Below, one piece after another: positions 21,226 through 29,804 of a DNA stretch of 64,000 bases. Under the pieces are notes generated by a model. It was given only the letters and a program-made list of their open reading frames with translations, was not told the origin of the DNA and searched no databases. The first letter of the stretch is position 1; the number at the start of each line of letters is the position of its first letter. The translations under genes and the position numbers were made by a program. Source of the stretch: Arthrobacter luteolus NBRC 107841. GTDB lineage: Bacteria > Actinomycetota > Actinomycetes > Actinomycetales > Micrococcaceae. The stretch spans positions 1-64,000 of the forward strand of contig NZ_BCQM01000001.1 in assembly GCF_001552075.1 (NCBI RefSeq), in the 5' to 3' direction.

Positions 21226-21385
21226 ACCCGAAATCCTATTCCCAAGCCGGCCCCGCGGGCGCATCCGCCGGTCCGTGCCGCTGCTTGTTACGCCCGGGTT
21301 ACGCAGCCTGGACGGCGGCATCAAGTTTGCCTTCGCGCCGCATCGCTTCCCCCCAATGGGGGCGCATGTCCATACACTGGGGACC

Positions 21386-21826
21386 ATGACTCCGGAACCC
21401 GGCTCACCCGATGTCCAGTCCAGCGAAGCCCTGAAGACCCTGCTCCGCAGGATCTTCGATTCGCAGATCCCCAACTACGGGGACTACAACCTGGTCTGTG
21501 CCACACCGGCTCCCGGCTCCTCCACCTACTACGTGATGGGCTACCGCTGGCGGCCTGCGGAACTCGTCTTCGCCCCGTTCTCCCCCGGCTCCTTCGAGAG
21601 CATTGAACCTCCGACGGCGGTGAACACAACCAATCTCTCGCACGCGGACGAGGTTGGACCGGGCAGTTACGAAGTGGGTACCACCACCGGGCGGATCTTC
21701 CGTTTCGGAGTTGAGCCCGAGGCGAAGCTGTCCCCCGGCAACGGCGGAGCGCAGCAGCGGGTACTCCAGGAAGCGGACCAGGAGGACTTCAATTCCTTCC
21801 TGGACACCTTCCTGGAGCTCGCCTAG
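21386..21826 (+). CDS. Conserved hypothetical protein
   Basis: 146 residues from an ATG preceded by GGGG only, so the ribosome site is weak. A longer frame begins at 21197 but overlaps the 5' end of ilvD. The protein is soluble and mixed alpha/beta, with no signal peptide, cysteine pair or recognised motif; aromatic residues cluster in [10 protein letters not shown] and [10 protein letters not shown]. It is transcribed divergently from ilvD and convergent with the next gene. I do not recognise the family. Confidence 0.72.
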   Translation: MTPEPGSPDVQSSEALKTLLRRIFDSQIPNYGDYNLVCATPAPGSSTYYVMGYRWRPAELVFAPFSPGSFESIEPPTAVNTTNLSHADEVGPGSYEVGTTTGRIFRFGVEPEAKLSPGNGGAQQRVLQEADQEDFNSFLDTFLELA

Positions 21827-21874
21827 GACCTGCGCCTGCCCGCTCCCGCGGGCCGGATCAAACTACGTGCCGGG

Positions 21875-22831
21875 TCAGGCCCAGGGCCCGCGCTGCACGA
21901 GGTTAAGCGGCTCGCGCCCATCGGACAGCCGGTGCACCTGGCGGCGCAGGAACGCCTGGATCCTGGGCGTGAAGGCGTCCGAGTTCCCGCCCACATGCGG
22001 CGTCAGGATAACGTTCCGCGCTTTCCACAGCGGATGGTCCGCGGGCAGCGGCTCCGGGTCGACGACGTCGAGGGCAGCCTTGAGCCTGCCGGATACCACT
22101 TCTTCGGTCAGGGCATCGGTGTCGACCACCGCCCCGCGGGCCACATTCACCACCAAGGCGCCGTCCGGAAGGGCAGCCAGCACCTCCCGGCCCACCAGGT
22201 GCCGGGTCTGCTCAGTCAGCGGCGTAATCAGCACCAGCACATCGGTGCGGGAGGCCAGCTCCACCAGTTCATCGGTGCCGTGGACATGCCCTTCATTCTC
22301 ATCCCGTGCCTGGCTGCCCACGCGGGTGAGCTCCACTTCAAACGGTGCCAGCCGGGCCGCGATCTCCCGGCCGATCCCGCCTACTCCCACCAGCAGGACG
22401 CGCCGGTCAGCCAGTCCGGGGCAGCGCTGCGGATTCCAATGGGCATCCAGCTGGTCACGGACCGCCGCATCTATGCCGCGGAGGGAGGCGAGCATCAAAC
22501 CAACCGCAAGTTCCGCCGTCGCCGCTGCGTGGACGCCGGCCGCGCTGGCAACCGCTGTACCGCTGCCCACCAGCTCCGGAAGCCCGTCGTGGCCGGTGGT
22601 CTGTGCCTGGAGCAGCTGAAGGTTGGGGACCCGGGCGACGCCGGAGCGCCAGTCAGCGGCGCTCGCGTAGGGGGTCACGACGGCGTCGATCTCCGGGTAG
22701 TCCAGCCCGCGGGGCTCACCGACCAAATCCCAGACCCCTGCCCGCATACCGGCGGGCAGCGGCCCCAGGGCATCGAGAAGTTCTTCCGTCGGAACGGTGA
22801 TGTTTCGGACTGCGCGTGATTCTGGTGACAT
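21875..22831 (-). CDS. D-2-hydroxyacid dehydrogenase family protein
   Basis: 318 residues. The NAD-binding loop is VGVGGIGREI, and the active-site segment VNVARGAVVDTD holds the expected arginine. The catalytic His is in LTPHVGGNSD. The acidic residue usually paired with that His is in DVVDPEPLP. It belongs to the SerA/GhrA superfamily, but substrate (glyoxylate, hydroxypyruvate or another 2-ketoacid) cannot be read from sequence. The start chosen, ATG 22831, avoids an extension that crosses the terminator at 22876-22905. It probably stands alone. Confidence 0.9.
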   Translation of the reverse strand: MSPESRAVRNITVPTEELLDALGPLPAGMRAGVWDLVGEPRGLDYPEIDAVVTPYASAADWRSGVARVPNLQLLQAQTTGHDGLPELVGSGTAVASAAGVHAAATAELAVGLMLASLRGIDAAVRDQLDAHWNPQRCPGLADRRVLLVGVGGIGREIAARLAPFEVELTRVGSQARDENEGHVHGTDELVELASRTDVLVLITPLTEQTRHLVGREVLAALPDGALVVNVARGAVVDTDALTEEVVSGRLKAALDVVDPEPLPADHPLWKARNVILTPHVGGNSDAFTPRIQAFLRRQVHRLSDGREPLNLVQRGPWA

Positions 22832-22875
22832 GCGACATAAGCCTAGCGGGCGGGCAGCCGGCCCTTGGCAAGAAA

Positions 22876-22905
22876 AGGCACCCCGGTCAAAAGACCGGGG
22901 TGCCT
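22876..22905 (-). terminator. Terminator of tRNA-Leu
   Basis: A perfect 13-bp stem with loop AAAA. On the minus strand it is followed by TTTTCTT, a good U-tract, and lies 45 bases downstream of the tRNA-Leu gene. Confidence 0.85.
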
Positions 22906-22949
22906 GAGATGATCCGGCGTATCCGGGAAGGATGCCTCGACCCTTCATC

Positions 22950-23034
22950 TGGTGCGCGAGGAGGGACTTGAACCCACACGTCCGAAGACACTGGAACCTA
23001 AATCCAGCGCGTCTGCCAATTTCGCCACTCGCGC
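22950..23034 (-). tRNA. tRNA-Leu(UAG)
   Basis: 85 bases including an encoded CCA. The acceptor stem GCGCGAG/CTCGCGC is perfect. The anticodon arm CTGGA-TTTAGGT-TCCAG carries anticodon TAG, which reads CUA and other CUN leucine codons. The long variable arm typical of class II leucine tRNAs is present, and the T-loop is TTCAAGT. Confidence 0.93.
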
Positions 23035-23087
23035 GCGGCCTGCCCCGGATGACCGGGGCAAATGCCAGCCTTTAGTGTACCCGAGGT

Positions 23088-23555
23088 TCAGTCGAGACCG
23101 AGATCACGCCGAAGCTTGGCAACATGTCCGGTGGCCCGCACGTTGTACTGGGCGAGGGCAATCCGACCTTCGGGATCCACCACCACGGTGGACCGGATGA
23201 GACCTTCGTACACCTTGCCGTAGTTCTTCTTTTCGCCCCAGGCACCGTATGCCTCGGCAACCGCGTGGTCAGGGTCGGAGAGCAGCGGGAAGGTAAGGGC
23301 CTCATCCGCAGCGAATTTTGCAAGCTTCTCCACTTTGTCGGGGGAAATTCCCAGCACTGCAAACCCGGCGGCGGACAGGGAGTTCAGGTTGTCCCGGAAG
23401 TCGCACGCTTCCTTGGTGCAGCCCGGAGTTGCCGCTGCCGGATAGAAGTACACAATGACGCTGCGGCCACGCAGGTCCGCGAGCGATACGACGGAGGAAT
23501 CGGACGCCGTCAGGGTGAAATCAGGTGCGATGTCACCAACGGTTAGTCTGGGCAT
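23088..23555 (-). CDS. bcp: Thioredoxin-dependent thiol peroxidase (BCP-type peroxiredoxin)
   Basis: 155 residues from ATG 23555 with AAGGAG nearby. The peroxidatic and resolving cysteines are in TPGCTKEACDFR, the Cys-x4-Cys spacing of the BCP/PrxQ class. This enzyme reduces peroxides and is recycled by thioredoxin in the cytosol. The C-terminal half (FPLLSDPDHAVAEAYGAWG) is typical. It is transcribed divergently from a MarR-family regulator, which may control it, although that regulator has no cysteine. Confidence 0.94.
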   Translation of the reverse strand: MPRLTVGDIAPDFTLTASDSSVVSLADLRGRSVIVYFYPAAATPGCTKEACDFRDNLNSLSAAGFAVLGISPDKVEKLAKFAADEALTFPLLSDPDHAVAEAYGAWGEKKNYGKVYEGLIRSTVVVDPEGRIALAQYNVRATGHVAKLRRDLGLD

Positions 23556-23700
23556 TGAACAGGTGCTCCTTCGGTATCGATTGCGCATCGGCTGTGTCAC
23601 AGGACGACAGCAGGCTTTCGGATGGATATCCTAGACACTGGATTTGTAGGCTATCCGATTGGCCTGGCGAATCCGTACTCGAAAGGAAGAGTTCAGTTTT

Positions 23701-24207
23701 ATGCCGGATATGGAGCATTGGCCCACCGGTCGCCTCTTGTCAACCGCTGCCCGTCTGGTGGAGCATGCCTGGAATGAGCGACTGGTCCGTATAGGGGTGA
23801 CGCATGCAGGCGTCATCGCACTTGGCGTCCTGGATTCCCAGGGGCCCATGACCCAGGCCCACCTTGCCCAGCTGGTCCGGGTCCAGGCACAGACGATGGG
23901 CAAAACGCTCTCCAGGCTGGAGTCCCACGGCCATGTAACACGTGTCCGCAATGACCTGGACAAGCGCAGCCACATGGTTTCGATCACCCCCGCCGGCGTC
24001 GAGGCGCTGCGGGAGGCGCACGACATTGAACGGACGCTGCTCGACGGCGAGGAACTGCTTTCCGAAGACCTGCGCAGCCAGCTGAGAAGTGTCATCCGCG
24101 AACTTGGGAACCCGCGCTGGCAGATGGCAGTGGACGTTCCCGGCCTCCCCGTTCCGCTCGATACACCGCTGGCTCCGCCGCTGAACCCGGAGCAGCAAAC
24201 CGCCTAA
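23701..24207 (+). CDS. MarR-family transcriptional regulator
   Basis: 168 residues. A winged helix-turn-helix occupies about 35-105, with TQAHLAQLVRVQAQTMGKTLSRLE as recognition region and the wing DLDKRSHMVSITPAG. AAAGGAAG lies 12 bases before the ATG, a long spacing. The protein has no cysteine, so thiol-based peroxide sensing of the OhrR kind is excluded; a ligand-binding mechanism is more likely. It is divergent from bcp. TCGGAT and ATCCGA half-sites with GGATATCC between them lie in the shared gap. Confidence 0.9.
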   Translation: MPDMEHWPTGRLLSTAARLVEHAWNERLVRIGVTHAGVIALGVLDSQGPMTQAHLAQLVRVQAQTMGKTLSRLESHGHVTRVRNDLDKRSHMVSITPAGVEALREAHDIERTLLDGEELLSEDLRSQLRSVIRELGNPRWQMAVDVPGLPVPLDTPLAPPLNPEQQTA

Positions 24208-24253
24208 CAGCACCCGGCCCGCCGTCCCAAGGACCGCCGGCAGCAGAGTTTCC

Positions 24254-24285
24254 AGTGTGCGCGCTCACTTCTGAGCGTGCACACT
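24254..24285. terminator. Hairpin in the convergent gap after marR
   Basis: 14-base arms with one mismatch around loop CTTC, followed on the plus strand by GTTGTTT. It probably ends the MarR gene and may serve the facing small gene as well. Confidence 0.6.
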
Positions 24286-24384
24286 GTTGTTTAAGCCGCT
24301 GTTCGTTTTAGCCGCTGTCGGAGCGTTTTATGCCACCGTTCACGCATGTACCGCAAGCGCACCGCCGCCGGAGCTCCGGCTGGC

Positions 24385-24645
24385 CTACTGAACGGGTACT
24401 TCCACCCACTCCGGCCCGCCGTCCCAACGCACGTGCATACTGGCCGGCGGATGGTATCCGCCATGGTGGTGCAGGTGGAATTCCACGCCCTCCCCCGCCG
24501 CCAGTGACATCCCGGCCGGAAGGTCCTGCGAGGTGGCACCCGTCCTGGCGATGTCCACCATCACCTGCTCAAGTGTCTTTCCGCTGGTATTGCGCAGCAC
24601 GTAGGTGTCCTTCGCGGGGCTTTCAATGCGGACTTCGTTGCTCAT
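24385..24645 (-). CDS. Small conserved hypothetical protein
   Basis: 86 residues. The ATG at 24645 has GGGAG eight bases upstream and is preferred to an ATG four codons earlier. The protein is soluble and beta-rich, with a histidine cluster EFHLHHHGGYHPP in the middle that could bind a metal. There is no signal peptide and no recognised domain. Neighbours are the MarR gene (facing) and tRNA-Lys. Function unknown. Confidence 0.62.
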   Translation of the reverse strand: MSNEVRIESPAKDTYVLRNTSGKTLEQVMVDIARTGATSQDLPAGMSLAAGEGVEFHLHHHGGYHPPASMHVRWDGGPEWVEVPVQ

Positions 24646-24781
24646 CAGGGCTCCCATTCTGGCCTGTTACCGCGCCGCCGCAGAGGCAGGAGAAAAGCAG
24701 CGGCCCTGCCGGGAATGCTACGCGCGCAGGCGGGGCCGCGGAAGCAGCCCGGCAGACTTCCCGGCCCCGGGACCCGAACGC

Positions 24782-24824
24782 AAAAAGGCCCCGCCAGGAA
24801 GGATCAACCTTCCGGACGGGGCCC
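24782..24824 (-). terminator. Terminator of the first tRNA-Lys
   Basis: A 7-bp GGCCCCG/CGGGGCC stem continues inward as CCAGGAAGG/CCTTCCGG. On the minus strand it ends in five U residues. It lies directly downstream of the tRNA. Confidence 0.85.
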
Positions 24825-24829
24825 AGCTG

Positions 24830-24902
24830 TGCACCCCCCGGGACTTGAACCCGGAACCCATTGATTAAGAGTCAATTGCTCTGCCAATTGAGCTAGAGGT
24901 GC
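24830..24902 (-). tRNA. tRNA-Lys(CUU), copy 1
   Basis: 73 bases without encoded CCA. The acceptor stem is GCACCTC/GGGGTGC with one T-G pair. The anticodon arm ATTGA-CTCTTAA-TCAAT gives anticodon CTT, reading AAG, the dominant lysine codon in a GC-rich genome. The T-arm is CCGGG-TTCAAGT-CCCGG. The sequence is identical to copy 2 at 25095-25167. Confidence 0.94.
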
Positions 24903-25045
24903 TTGGCGGTGATACAGCGCTGCTTTTTCCCAGACTGGATGACAGTCCCGGGCGATGGGCAACGACAAGTTACTCTACCAGCTTTTCCGCACGGGACCGA
25001 ACCGGTGCTATGCGGACCCGGCAGACTGGCGGCCGGAACGAGCAA

Positions 25046-25082
25046 CCCCGCCCCATCCGGCCACTGACCGGATGACGCGGGG
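25046..25082 (-). terminator. Hairpin after the second tRNA-Lys
   Basis: 15-base arms with a two-base internal mismatch around a 7-base loop, just downstream of copy 2 on the minus strand. The U-tract is weak. Confidence 0.55.
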
Positions 25083-25094
25083 ATTTCCACTCTG

Positions 25095-25167
25095 TGCACC
25101 CCCCGGGACTTGAACCCGGAACCCATTGATTAAGAGTCAATTGCTCTGCCAATTGAGCTAGAGGTGC
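25095..25167 (-). tRNA. tRNA-Lys(CUU), copy 2
   Basis: Identical over all 73 bases to the copy 265 bases away, and the flanking bases on the 3' side are also shared. The surrounding spacers differ, and each copy has its own downstream hairpin. This is a local gene duplication that probably raises tRNA dosage for AAG codons. Confidence 0.94.
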
Positions 25168-25283
25168 TGGCAGTTTTGGAGGTTGAATCTGCCGGAAAAT
25201 TCCGCAGTTCCTCCTCCGCAACGACATGAAACTCTACCAGTACTTATTCGTAAAAGTGAAATCAGCAGCCAAGGGAGGCGGGC

Positions 25284-25718
25284 TCACCGCCCGGCATTCC
25301 TCCCGCCCGGACGCGGATCCGGCTGTGGAATCATAAACTCCCCCGGTTCGCCTTCCCATTCAGGGCCGTCCTGCACCACCCATGTGCGCAGCGGAATGCC
25401 GGACGGAGCATCCAATGGAGTGACCTCCACCGCCTCAACCGGCGCCGCCCGGACAGCAGGAAAGACCTCTTTCCAGCCTGGCAGGGGTTCACCCGCATCC
25501 TTGACGGCGGTTACCGGTGCCGGATTACCGTTACCGGGCCCGCCCGCGGTACCCGGCCGCTCCGGTCCCGGAACCGCTGAGGTGATGACCGGATGCCGAA
25601 GCATCCTGCGGAGCACCACTGCAGCTGCCGCTGCCGCCAGGCCGGCAGCAGCTCCGGCGGCCAGGGCCGCGAGCGCAGCGCCGGAGGGCGAAGGTGCACC
25701 AGATGGAGTGGATCTCAC
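25284..25718 (-). CDS. Possible small membrane-anchored protein
   Basis: 144 residues from a GTG. An Ala-rich hydrophobic stretch (about 13-36) is followed by basic residues (LRRMLRH), compatible with a single membrane helix, then a Pro/Gly-rich region and an acidic, tryptophan-containing C-terminus. GAAGG abuts the GTG, so the start is uncertain. A frame on the other strand (25183-25797) covers the same DNA but has arginine/proline-rich shadow composition. Moderate confidence that this strand is the coding one. No family recognised. Confidence 0.45.
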   Translation of the reverse strand: MRSTPSGAPSPSGAALAALAAGAAAGLAAAAAAVVLRRMLRHPVITSAVPGPERPGTAGGPGNGNPAPVTAVKDAGEPLPGWKEVFPAVRAAPVEAVEVTPLDAPSGIPLRTWVVQDGPEWEGEPGEFMIPQPDPRPGGRNAGR

Positions 25719-25943
25719 CCTTCGAAGCTACGGCCGCCGGCTGGCAGTGTCCACACAAAAGCTGCGATGGCAGCCCTTCGGGGCTGGGTGGGCTTAACCG
25801 AATTGTGACCGCGCCGGACCTGCTTAGCGTCCCAAACCACCGGCAACGTGCCATTAGGCTCTGACATTACGTTTGTGTTCTACGCCACACCACACCCGCC
25901 GGCCAGCACGCTGTCCGGATTCACCGCCCCAGAGGAGATAACA

Positions 25944-27638
25944 ATGACCCTTGCTGGCAGATTCACTCTCAGCAGGTCCACCCGGAAACGGGCAGCTGCC
26001 CTGACCGCCGGGCTGGCCATGAGCGCACTCGTGCTCTCCGGCTGCGCCCAAAGCAACCGCGACGCCGCTGACGACGGCGCCACAGCCTCGGAAGTTGACG
26101 GCACGTTCGTCTTCGCCGCATCCTCGGATCCCAAAACCCTGGATCCGGCCTTCGCCTCCGACGGCGAGTCCTTCCGCGTCAGCCGCCAGATCTTCGAGGG
26201 CCTCGTAGGTGTGGAGCCCGGCACCGCAGACCCGGCGCCGCTGCTGGCCAAGTCCTGGGAGACCTCCGAGGATGCCCTGACCTACACCTTCGCGCTCGAG
26301 GAAGGCGTCACCTTCCACGACGGCACCCCCTTCAACGGAGAAGCTGTCTGCGCCAACTTCGACCGCTGGTACAACTTCACCGGCATCCAGCAGGCCGAGA
26401 GCCTCGCCTACTACTACGGCAAGCTCTTCAAGGGATTCGCTGATACCCCCGAGACCGCAACCTATGAGTCCTGCGAGGCCACCGGAGAAAACGAGGCAGT
26501 AGTTACTCTGGCCAAGCCGTTCGCCGGGTTCATCGCTGCCCTCTCGCTCCCCGCGTTCTCCATGCAGAGCCCCTCCGCCATGGAGGAGTTCGGCGCTGAC
26601 GAGGCCTCCGGGACCGCTGAGGCACCCACCCTGACCGCTTATGCCAAGGAACACCCCACCGGCACCGGTCCGTTCAAGTTCGACGGCTGGGAAGTCGGCA
26701 ACCAGATCACCCTCGCGGCCAACGCCGACTACTGGGGTGAGCAGGGGCAGGTCACGGACATCATTTTCCGGGTGATCGATGATCCGAACTCCCGCCGTCA
26801 GTCCCTGCAGTCCGGGGACATCGACGGTTACGATCTGGTGGCTCCCGCCGATACCCAGGCCCTGGCCGACGCCGGTTTCAAGGTCATTCCCCGTGATCCC
26901 TTCACCATCCTTTACCTGGGCATGAACCAGAAGGTCGAGCAGCTTGCCGACCCGCTGGTCCGGCAGGCAATCGCCCACGCAATCGACAAGGAAGCGCTGG
27001 TCAACCAGACGCTTCCTGAAGGCACCAAGGTGGCCACGCAGTTCATTCCGGACGTAGTCAACGGCTACAACGAAGACGTCACCACGTACGAGTACGACCC
27101 GGAGAAGGCAAAGGCACTGCTGGCCGAGGCCGGCTACCCGGATGGCTTCACGGTGGACTTCAACTACCCGACTGGCGTTTCCCGCCCGTACATGCCGACT
27201 CCTGAGCAGGTGTTCTCCAACATCTCCGCACAGCTGGAGGAAGTGGGCATCAAGGTCAACCCGCAGCCGAGCAAGTGGTCCCCCGACTACCTTGACCGCG
27301 TGCAGGCCACCGAAGACCACGGCATCCATCTGCTGGGCTGGACCGGCGACTACAACGACACGGACAACTTCGTAGGCGTGTTCTTCGGCCAGGAGAAGCC
27401 CGAATTCGGCTTCACCAACCCGGAAATCTTCGACCAGCTCGAGGCAGCCCGCCAGGTGAGCAGCCTGGACGAGCAGACTCCGATGTACGAGAAGATCAAC
27501 GACGACATCGCCAAGTATGTGCCGGCTGTACCGCTGGCACACCCGGCACCGTCGCTCGCTTTCTCAGACCGCGTGGATTCCTACCCGGCTTCCCCCGTGA
27601 ATGACGAAGTGTTCAACCAGATCAAGCTCAACAAGTAG
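25944..27638 (+). CDS. Peptide ABC transporter substrate-binding lipoprotein
   Basis: 564 residues from ATG 25944, with AGAGGAG nearby. A basic N-terminus and hydrophobic segment end in a lipobox LSGC, so C34 would be lipidated and the protein anchored outside the membrane. The remainder is an SBP_bac_5 (DppA/OppA) domain: LDPAFASDGES, EGVTFHDGTPFNGEAV and PVRQ-type segments (DPLVRQAIAHAIDKEAL) are typical. It captures peptides or related solutes for the permeases encoded next. A paralogue lies at 31704-33374 with the same VC-NF-RWYN and SC motifs. It is first in an operon with dppB/C-like genes. Confidence 0.93.
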   Translation: MTLAGRFTLSRSTRKRAAALTAGLAMSALVLSGCAQSNRDAADDGATASEVDGTFVFAASSDPKTLDPAFASDGESFRVSRQIFEGLVGVEPGTADPAPLLAKSWETSEDALTYTFALEEGVTFHDGTPFNGEAVCANFDRWYNFTGIQQAESLAYYYGKLFKGFADTPETATYESCEATGENEAVVTLAKPFAGFIAALSLPAFSMQSPSAMEEFGADEASGTAEAPTLTAYAKEHPTGTGPFKFDGWEVGNQITLAANADYWGEQGQVTDIIFRVIDDPNSRRQSLQSGDIDGYDLVAPADTQALADAGFKVIPRDPFTILYLGMNQKVEQLADPLVRQAIAHAIDKEALVNQTLPEGTKVATQFIPDVVNGYNEDVTTYEYDPEKAKALLAEAGYPDGFTVDFNYPTGVSRPYMPTPEQVFSNISAQLEEVGIKVNPQPSKWSPDYLDRVQATEDHGIHLLGWTGDYNDTDNFVGVFFGQEKPEFGFTNPEIFDQLEAARQVSSLDEQTPMYEKINDDIAKYVPAVPLAHPAPSLAFSDRVDSYPASPVNDEVFNQIKLNK

Positions 27639-27644
27639 CGGCGA

Positions 27645-27683
27645 AACGGACCGGGATCCAGCTCAGCTGGGTCCCGGTCCGTT
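27645..27683 (+). terminator. Stem-loop between binding protein and permease
   Basis: 19-base arms with one G-U pair, followed by CTGTCCTTACCTTTT. It sits 6 bases after the binding-protein stop. Such a structure may partly terminate or stabilise the upstream message so that more binding protein than permease is made. Confidence 0.7.
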
Positions 27684-27732
27684 CTGTCCTTACCTTTTCC
27701 GCAGCCACGCAACCGGCTGAGAAAGGACACTC

Positions 27733-28737
27733 GTGCTGCGAGTTATCGGCAAGCGCCTGCTAATGCTGATCCCGACCCTGATCGGCTTGTCCATCCTTCT
27801 GTTCATTTGGGTCCGCAGCCTTCCCGGCGGCCCAGCAACCGCCCTCCTGGGAGACAAGGCCACACCCGAGGCCATCGCCAGGATCAACGAAGCCTACGGC
27901 TTCGACCGCCCGCTCATCGAGCAGTACTTCACCTACGTCGGCAAGCTCCTCCAGGGCGACTTCGGCACGTCCACAGTGACCGGCCGGCCCGTGCTGGAAG
28001 AGTTCGCCACCCGGTTCCCGGCCACACTGGAACTCGCCGCCGTCGCCCTCATCTTCGCGATCGGCATCGGCATTCCCCTGGGCTACATGGCAGCCAGGCA
28101 CTACGGCCGGTTCTGGGACCACTCCTCCGTGGTGCTGTCCCTGATCGGCATCACCGTGCCGGTCTTCTTCCTGGCCTTCATCCTCAAATGGCTCCTGGCC
28201 ATCCAGATCCCCCTCTTCCCCACAGACGGCCGGCAGGATCCGCGGATCAACGCTACCCATGTGACGGACTTCTACGTCCTGGACGGGTTGCTGACCAGGG
28301 AATGGGATGCGTCCTGGGATGCCCTGATGCACCTGGTGCTTCCCGGCATCGCCCTGGGCACCATTCCGCTGGCGATCATCGTGCGCATTACGCGTGCCTC
28401 GGTCCTGGAAGTCCAGGGAGCAGACTACGTCCGCACCGCCCGGGCCAAGGGCCTGATGGAACGGACCATCCGCAACCGGTTCGTGCTCCGCAACGCCATG
28501 CTTCCCGTCACCACGACGATCGGCCTGCAGACCGGGCTCCTCATTTCAGGGGCGGTGCTGACGGAAACAGTCTTCGCGTTCAGCGGAGTGGGCAGATTCC
28601 TGCGGGATGCCATCTTCAACCTGGATTATCCAGTGCTGCAGGGCTTCATCATTTTCATCGCCGTGGCGTATTCACTGATCAACCTGCTGGTTGACGTCTC
28701 CTACGGCTTCATCGACCCGAGGGTGAGGGTGCAATGA
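27733..28737 (+). CDS. Dipeptide/oligopeptide ABC permease (DppB type)
   Basis: 334 residues from a GTG or nearby start after GAAAGGA. The N-terminal LLMLIPTLIGLSILLFIWVR helix is characteristic of DppB. Six membrane helices follow, with the EAA loop DYVRTARAKGL before the last two. It forms the inner-membrane channel with the DppC-type protein, whose start overlaps its stop by four bases. The substrate class is inferred from the family. Confidence 0.93.
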   Translation: MLRVIGKRLLMLIPTLIGLSILLFIWVRSLPGGPATALLGDKATPEAIARINEAYGFDRPLIEQYFTYVGKLLQGDFGTSTVTGRPVLEEFATRFPATLELAAVALIFAIGIGIPLGYMAARHYGRFWDHSSVVLSLIGITVPVFFLAFILKWLLAIQIPLFPTDGRQDPRINATHVTDFYVLDGLLTREWDASWDALMHLVLPGIALGTIPLAIIVRITRASVLEVQGADYVRTARAKGLMERTIRNRFVLRNAMLPVTTTIGLQTGLLISGAVLTETVFAFSGVGRFLRDAIFNLDYPVLQGFIIFIAVAYSLINLLVDVSYGFIDPRVRVQ

Positions 28738-29675
28738 GTACAGTTCTTCCCCCTCCTGCCGGCGGCGCCGTCCGGCCGGATGAGCCGTCAGCTCCAGACA
28801 CGCGCGGGAGCGGCATGTGGCAGGACGCCTTCCGGCGGCTGCGCCGCAACCCGGCGGCAATCGCGGGCGCCGTGATCGTTGGCCTCTTCATCCTGGTGGC
28901 CATCTTCGCACCCATCCTGGCTCCCTACGGGGGTGAGGAACTACCCGGCCGCACCGAGATCACGCCGACGTCGATTCCCGGCCCCGGGGATATCGAGGGA
29001 TACCCCCTCGGCCTGGACCGGTTCGGCGGCGACGTCCTTTCCAAACTCATCTGGGGAGCACGCGCTTCGCTCCTGATCGGCGTTATTTCCACGGCCCTCG
29101 GCCTGCTGGGAGGCATGCTGCTCGGTGTGATTGCCGGCGGGTTCGGCGGCTGGGTGGACAACGTCATCATGCGCTTTGTGGACATCCTGCTTTCAGTGCC
29201 CAACCTGCTGCTGGCGGTGAGCATCGCGGCGGTCCTGGGGCAGACGCCTTCCGCAGTGATGATTGCCATCGGCGTGTCGCAGGTGCCCATCTTCGCCCGG
29301 CTCCTGCGCTCCTCCATGATCAGCCAGCGCGGAGCGGACTACGTCCTGTCTGCGCAGGCACTGGGGCTGAGCACCCGGACCATCACCATGAGCCATCTGC
29401 TGCCCAACAGCGTCGGTCCCGTGATCGTCCAGGCCACCCTGACCCTCGCCACCGCCGTGATCGACGCCGCGGCCCTGTCCTTCCTGGGACTCGGCGGCGG
29501 GCGTCCGGAAAGCGCTGAGTGGGGCCGGATGCTGACCTATGCACAGAATGAACTGGCGGTGGCACCGCAGCTGGCGTTCCTGCCGGGTATCTGCATTGCG
29601 GTCACAGCGCTCGGCTTCACCCTGCTGGGTGAATCGCTGCGCGAAGCCCTGGACCCCAAAACCAGGCGCAAATAA
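28734..29675 (+). CDS. Dipeptide/oligopeptide ABC permease (DppC type)
   Basis: 313 residues, starting in an ATGA overlap with the DppB-type gene. After a ~25-residue Pro/Gly tail comes the OppC_N segment WQDAFRRLRRNPAAIAGAV, then a periplasmic-like loop with YPLGLDRFGGDVLSK. Five further helices carry the EAA loop DYVLSAQALGLS. Together with the DppB partner, the binding protein and the fused ATPase encoded opposite, it makes a complete importer. A perfect terminator ends the operon. Confidence 0.93.
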   Translation: MSTVLPPPAGGAVRPDEPSAPDTRGSGMWQDAFRRLRRNPAAIAGAVIVGLFILVAIFAPILAPYGGEELPGRTEITPTSIPGPGDIEGYPLGLDRFGGDVLSKLIWGARASLLIGVISTALGLLGGMLLGVIAGGFGGWVDNVIMRFVDILLSVPNLLLAVSIAAVLGQTPSAVMIAIGVSQVPIFARLLRSSMISQRGADYVLSAQALGLSTRTITMSHLLPNSVGPVIVQATLTLATAVIDAAALSFLGLGGGRPESAEWGRMLTYAQNELAVAPQLAFLPGICIAVTALGFTLLGESLREALDPKTRRK

Positions 29676-29691
29676 CCGCACTGCTGCGTTC

Positions 29692-29733
29692 AAAGGGCCG
29701 GGCCCGCTCCCCACGGAGCGGGCCCGGCCCTTT
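29692..29733. terminator. Perfect 19-bp terminator hairpin
   Basis: Arms AAAGGGCCGGGCCCGCTCC and its exact complement surround loop CCAC. The 3' end is CCCTTTG, giving a short U-run in both directions. It separates the facing permease and ATPase genes. Confidence 0.88.
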
Positions 29734-29804
29734 GTACGCCGGCGCACGGCTGGCGGAGCGGCACTCCGGAGAGCGGGCGATGGAGGCAGGACCTCTTCTG
29801 AGTG

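Noticed and set aside
19747-21606. 619-codon plus-strand frame opposite ilvD
   Set aside because: GC-rich genomes give long antisense frames; ilvD on the other strand has all family motifs.
25183-25797. Plus-strand 204-codon frame near the second tRNA-Lys
   Set aside because: The composition is Ser/Arg/Pro-rich without hydrophobic core; the minus-strand frame with a membrane helix is slightly better, though also uncertain.
25854-27542. 562-codon minus-strand frame opposite the peptide-binding protein
   Set aside because: It is antisense to a lipoprotein with signal and domain motifs; the frame has no recognised domain.
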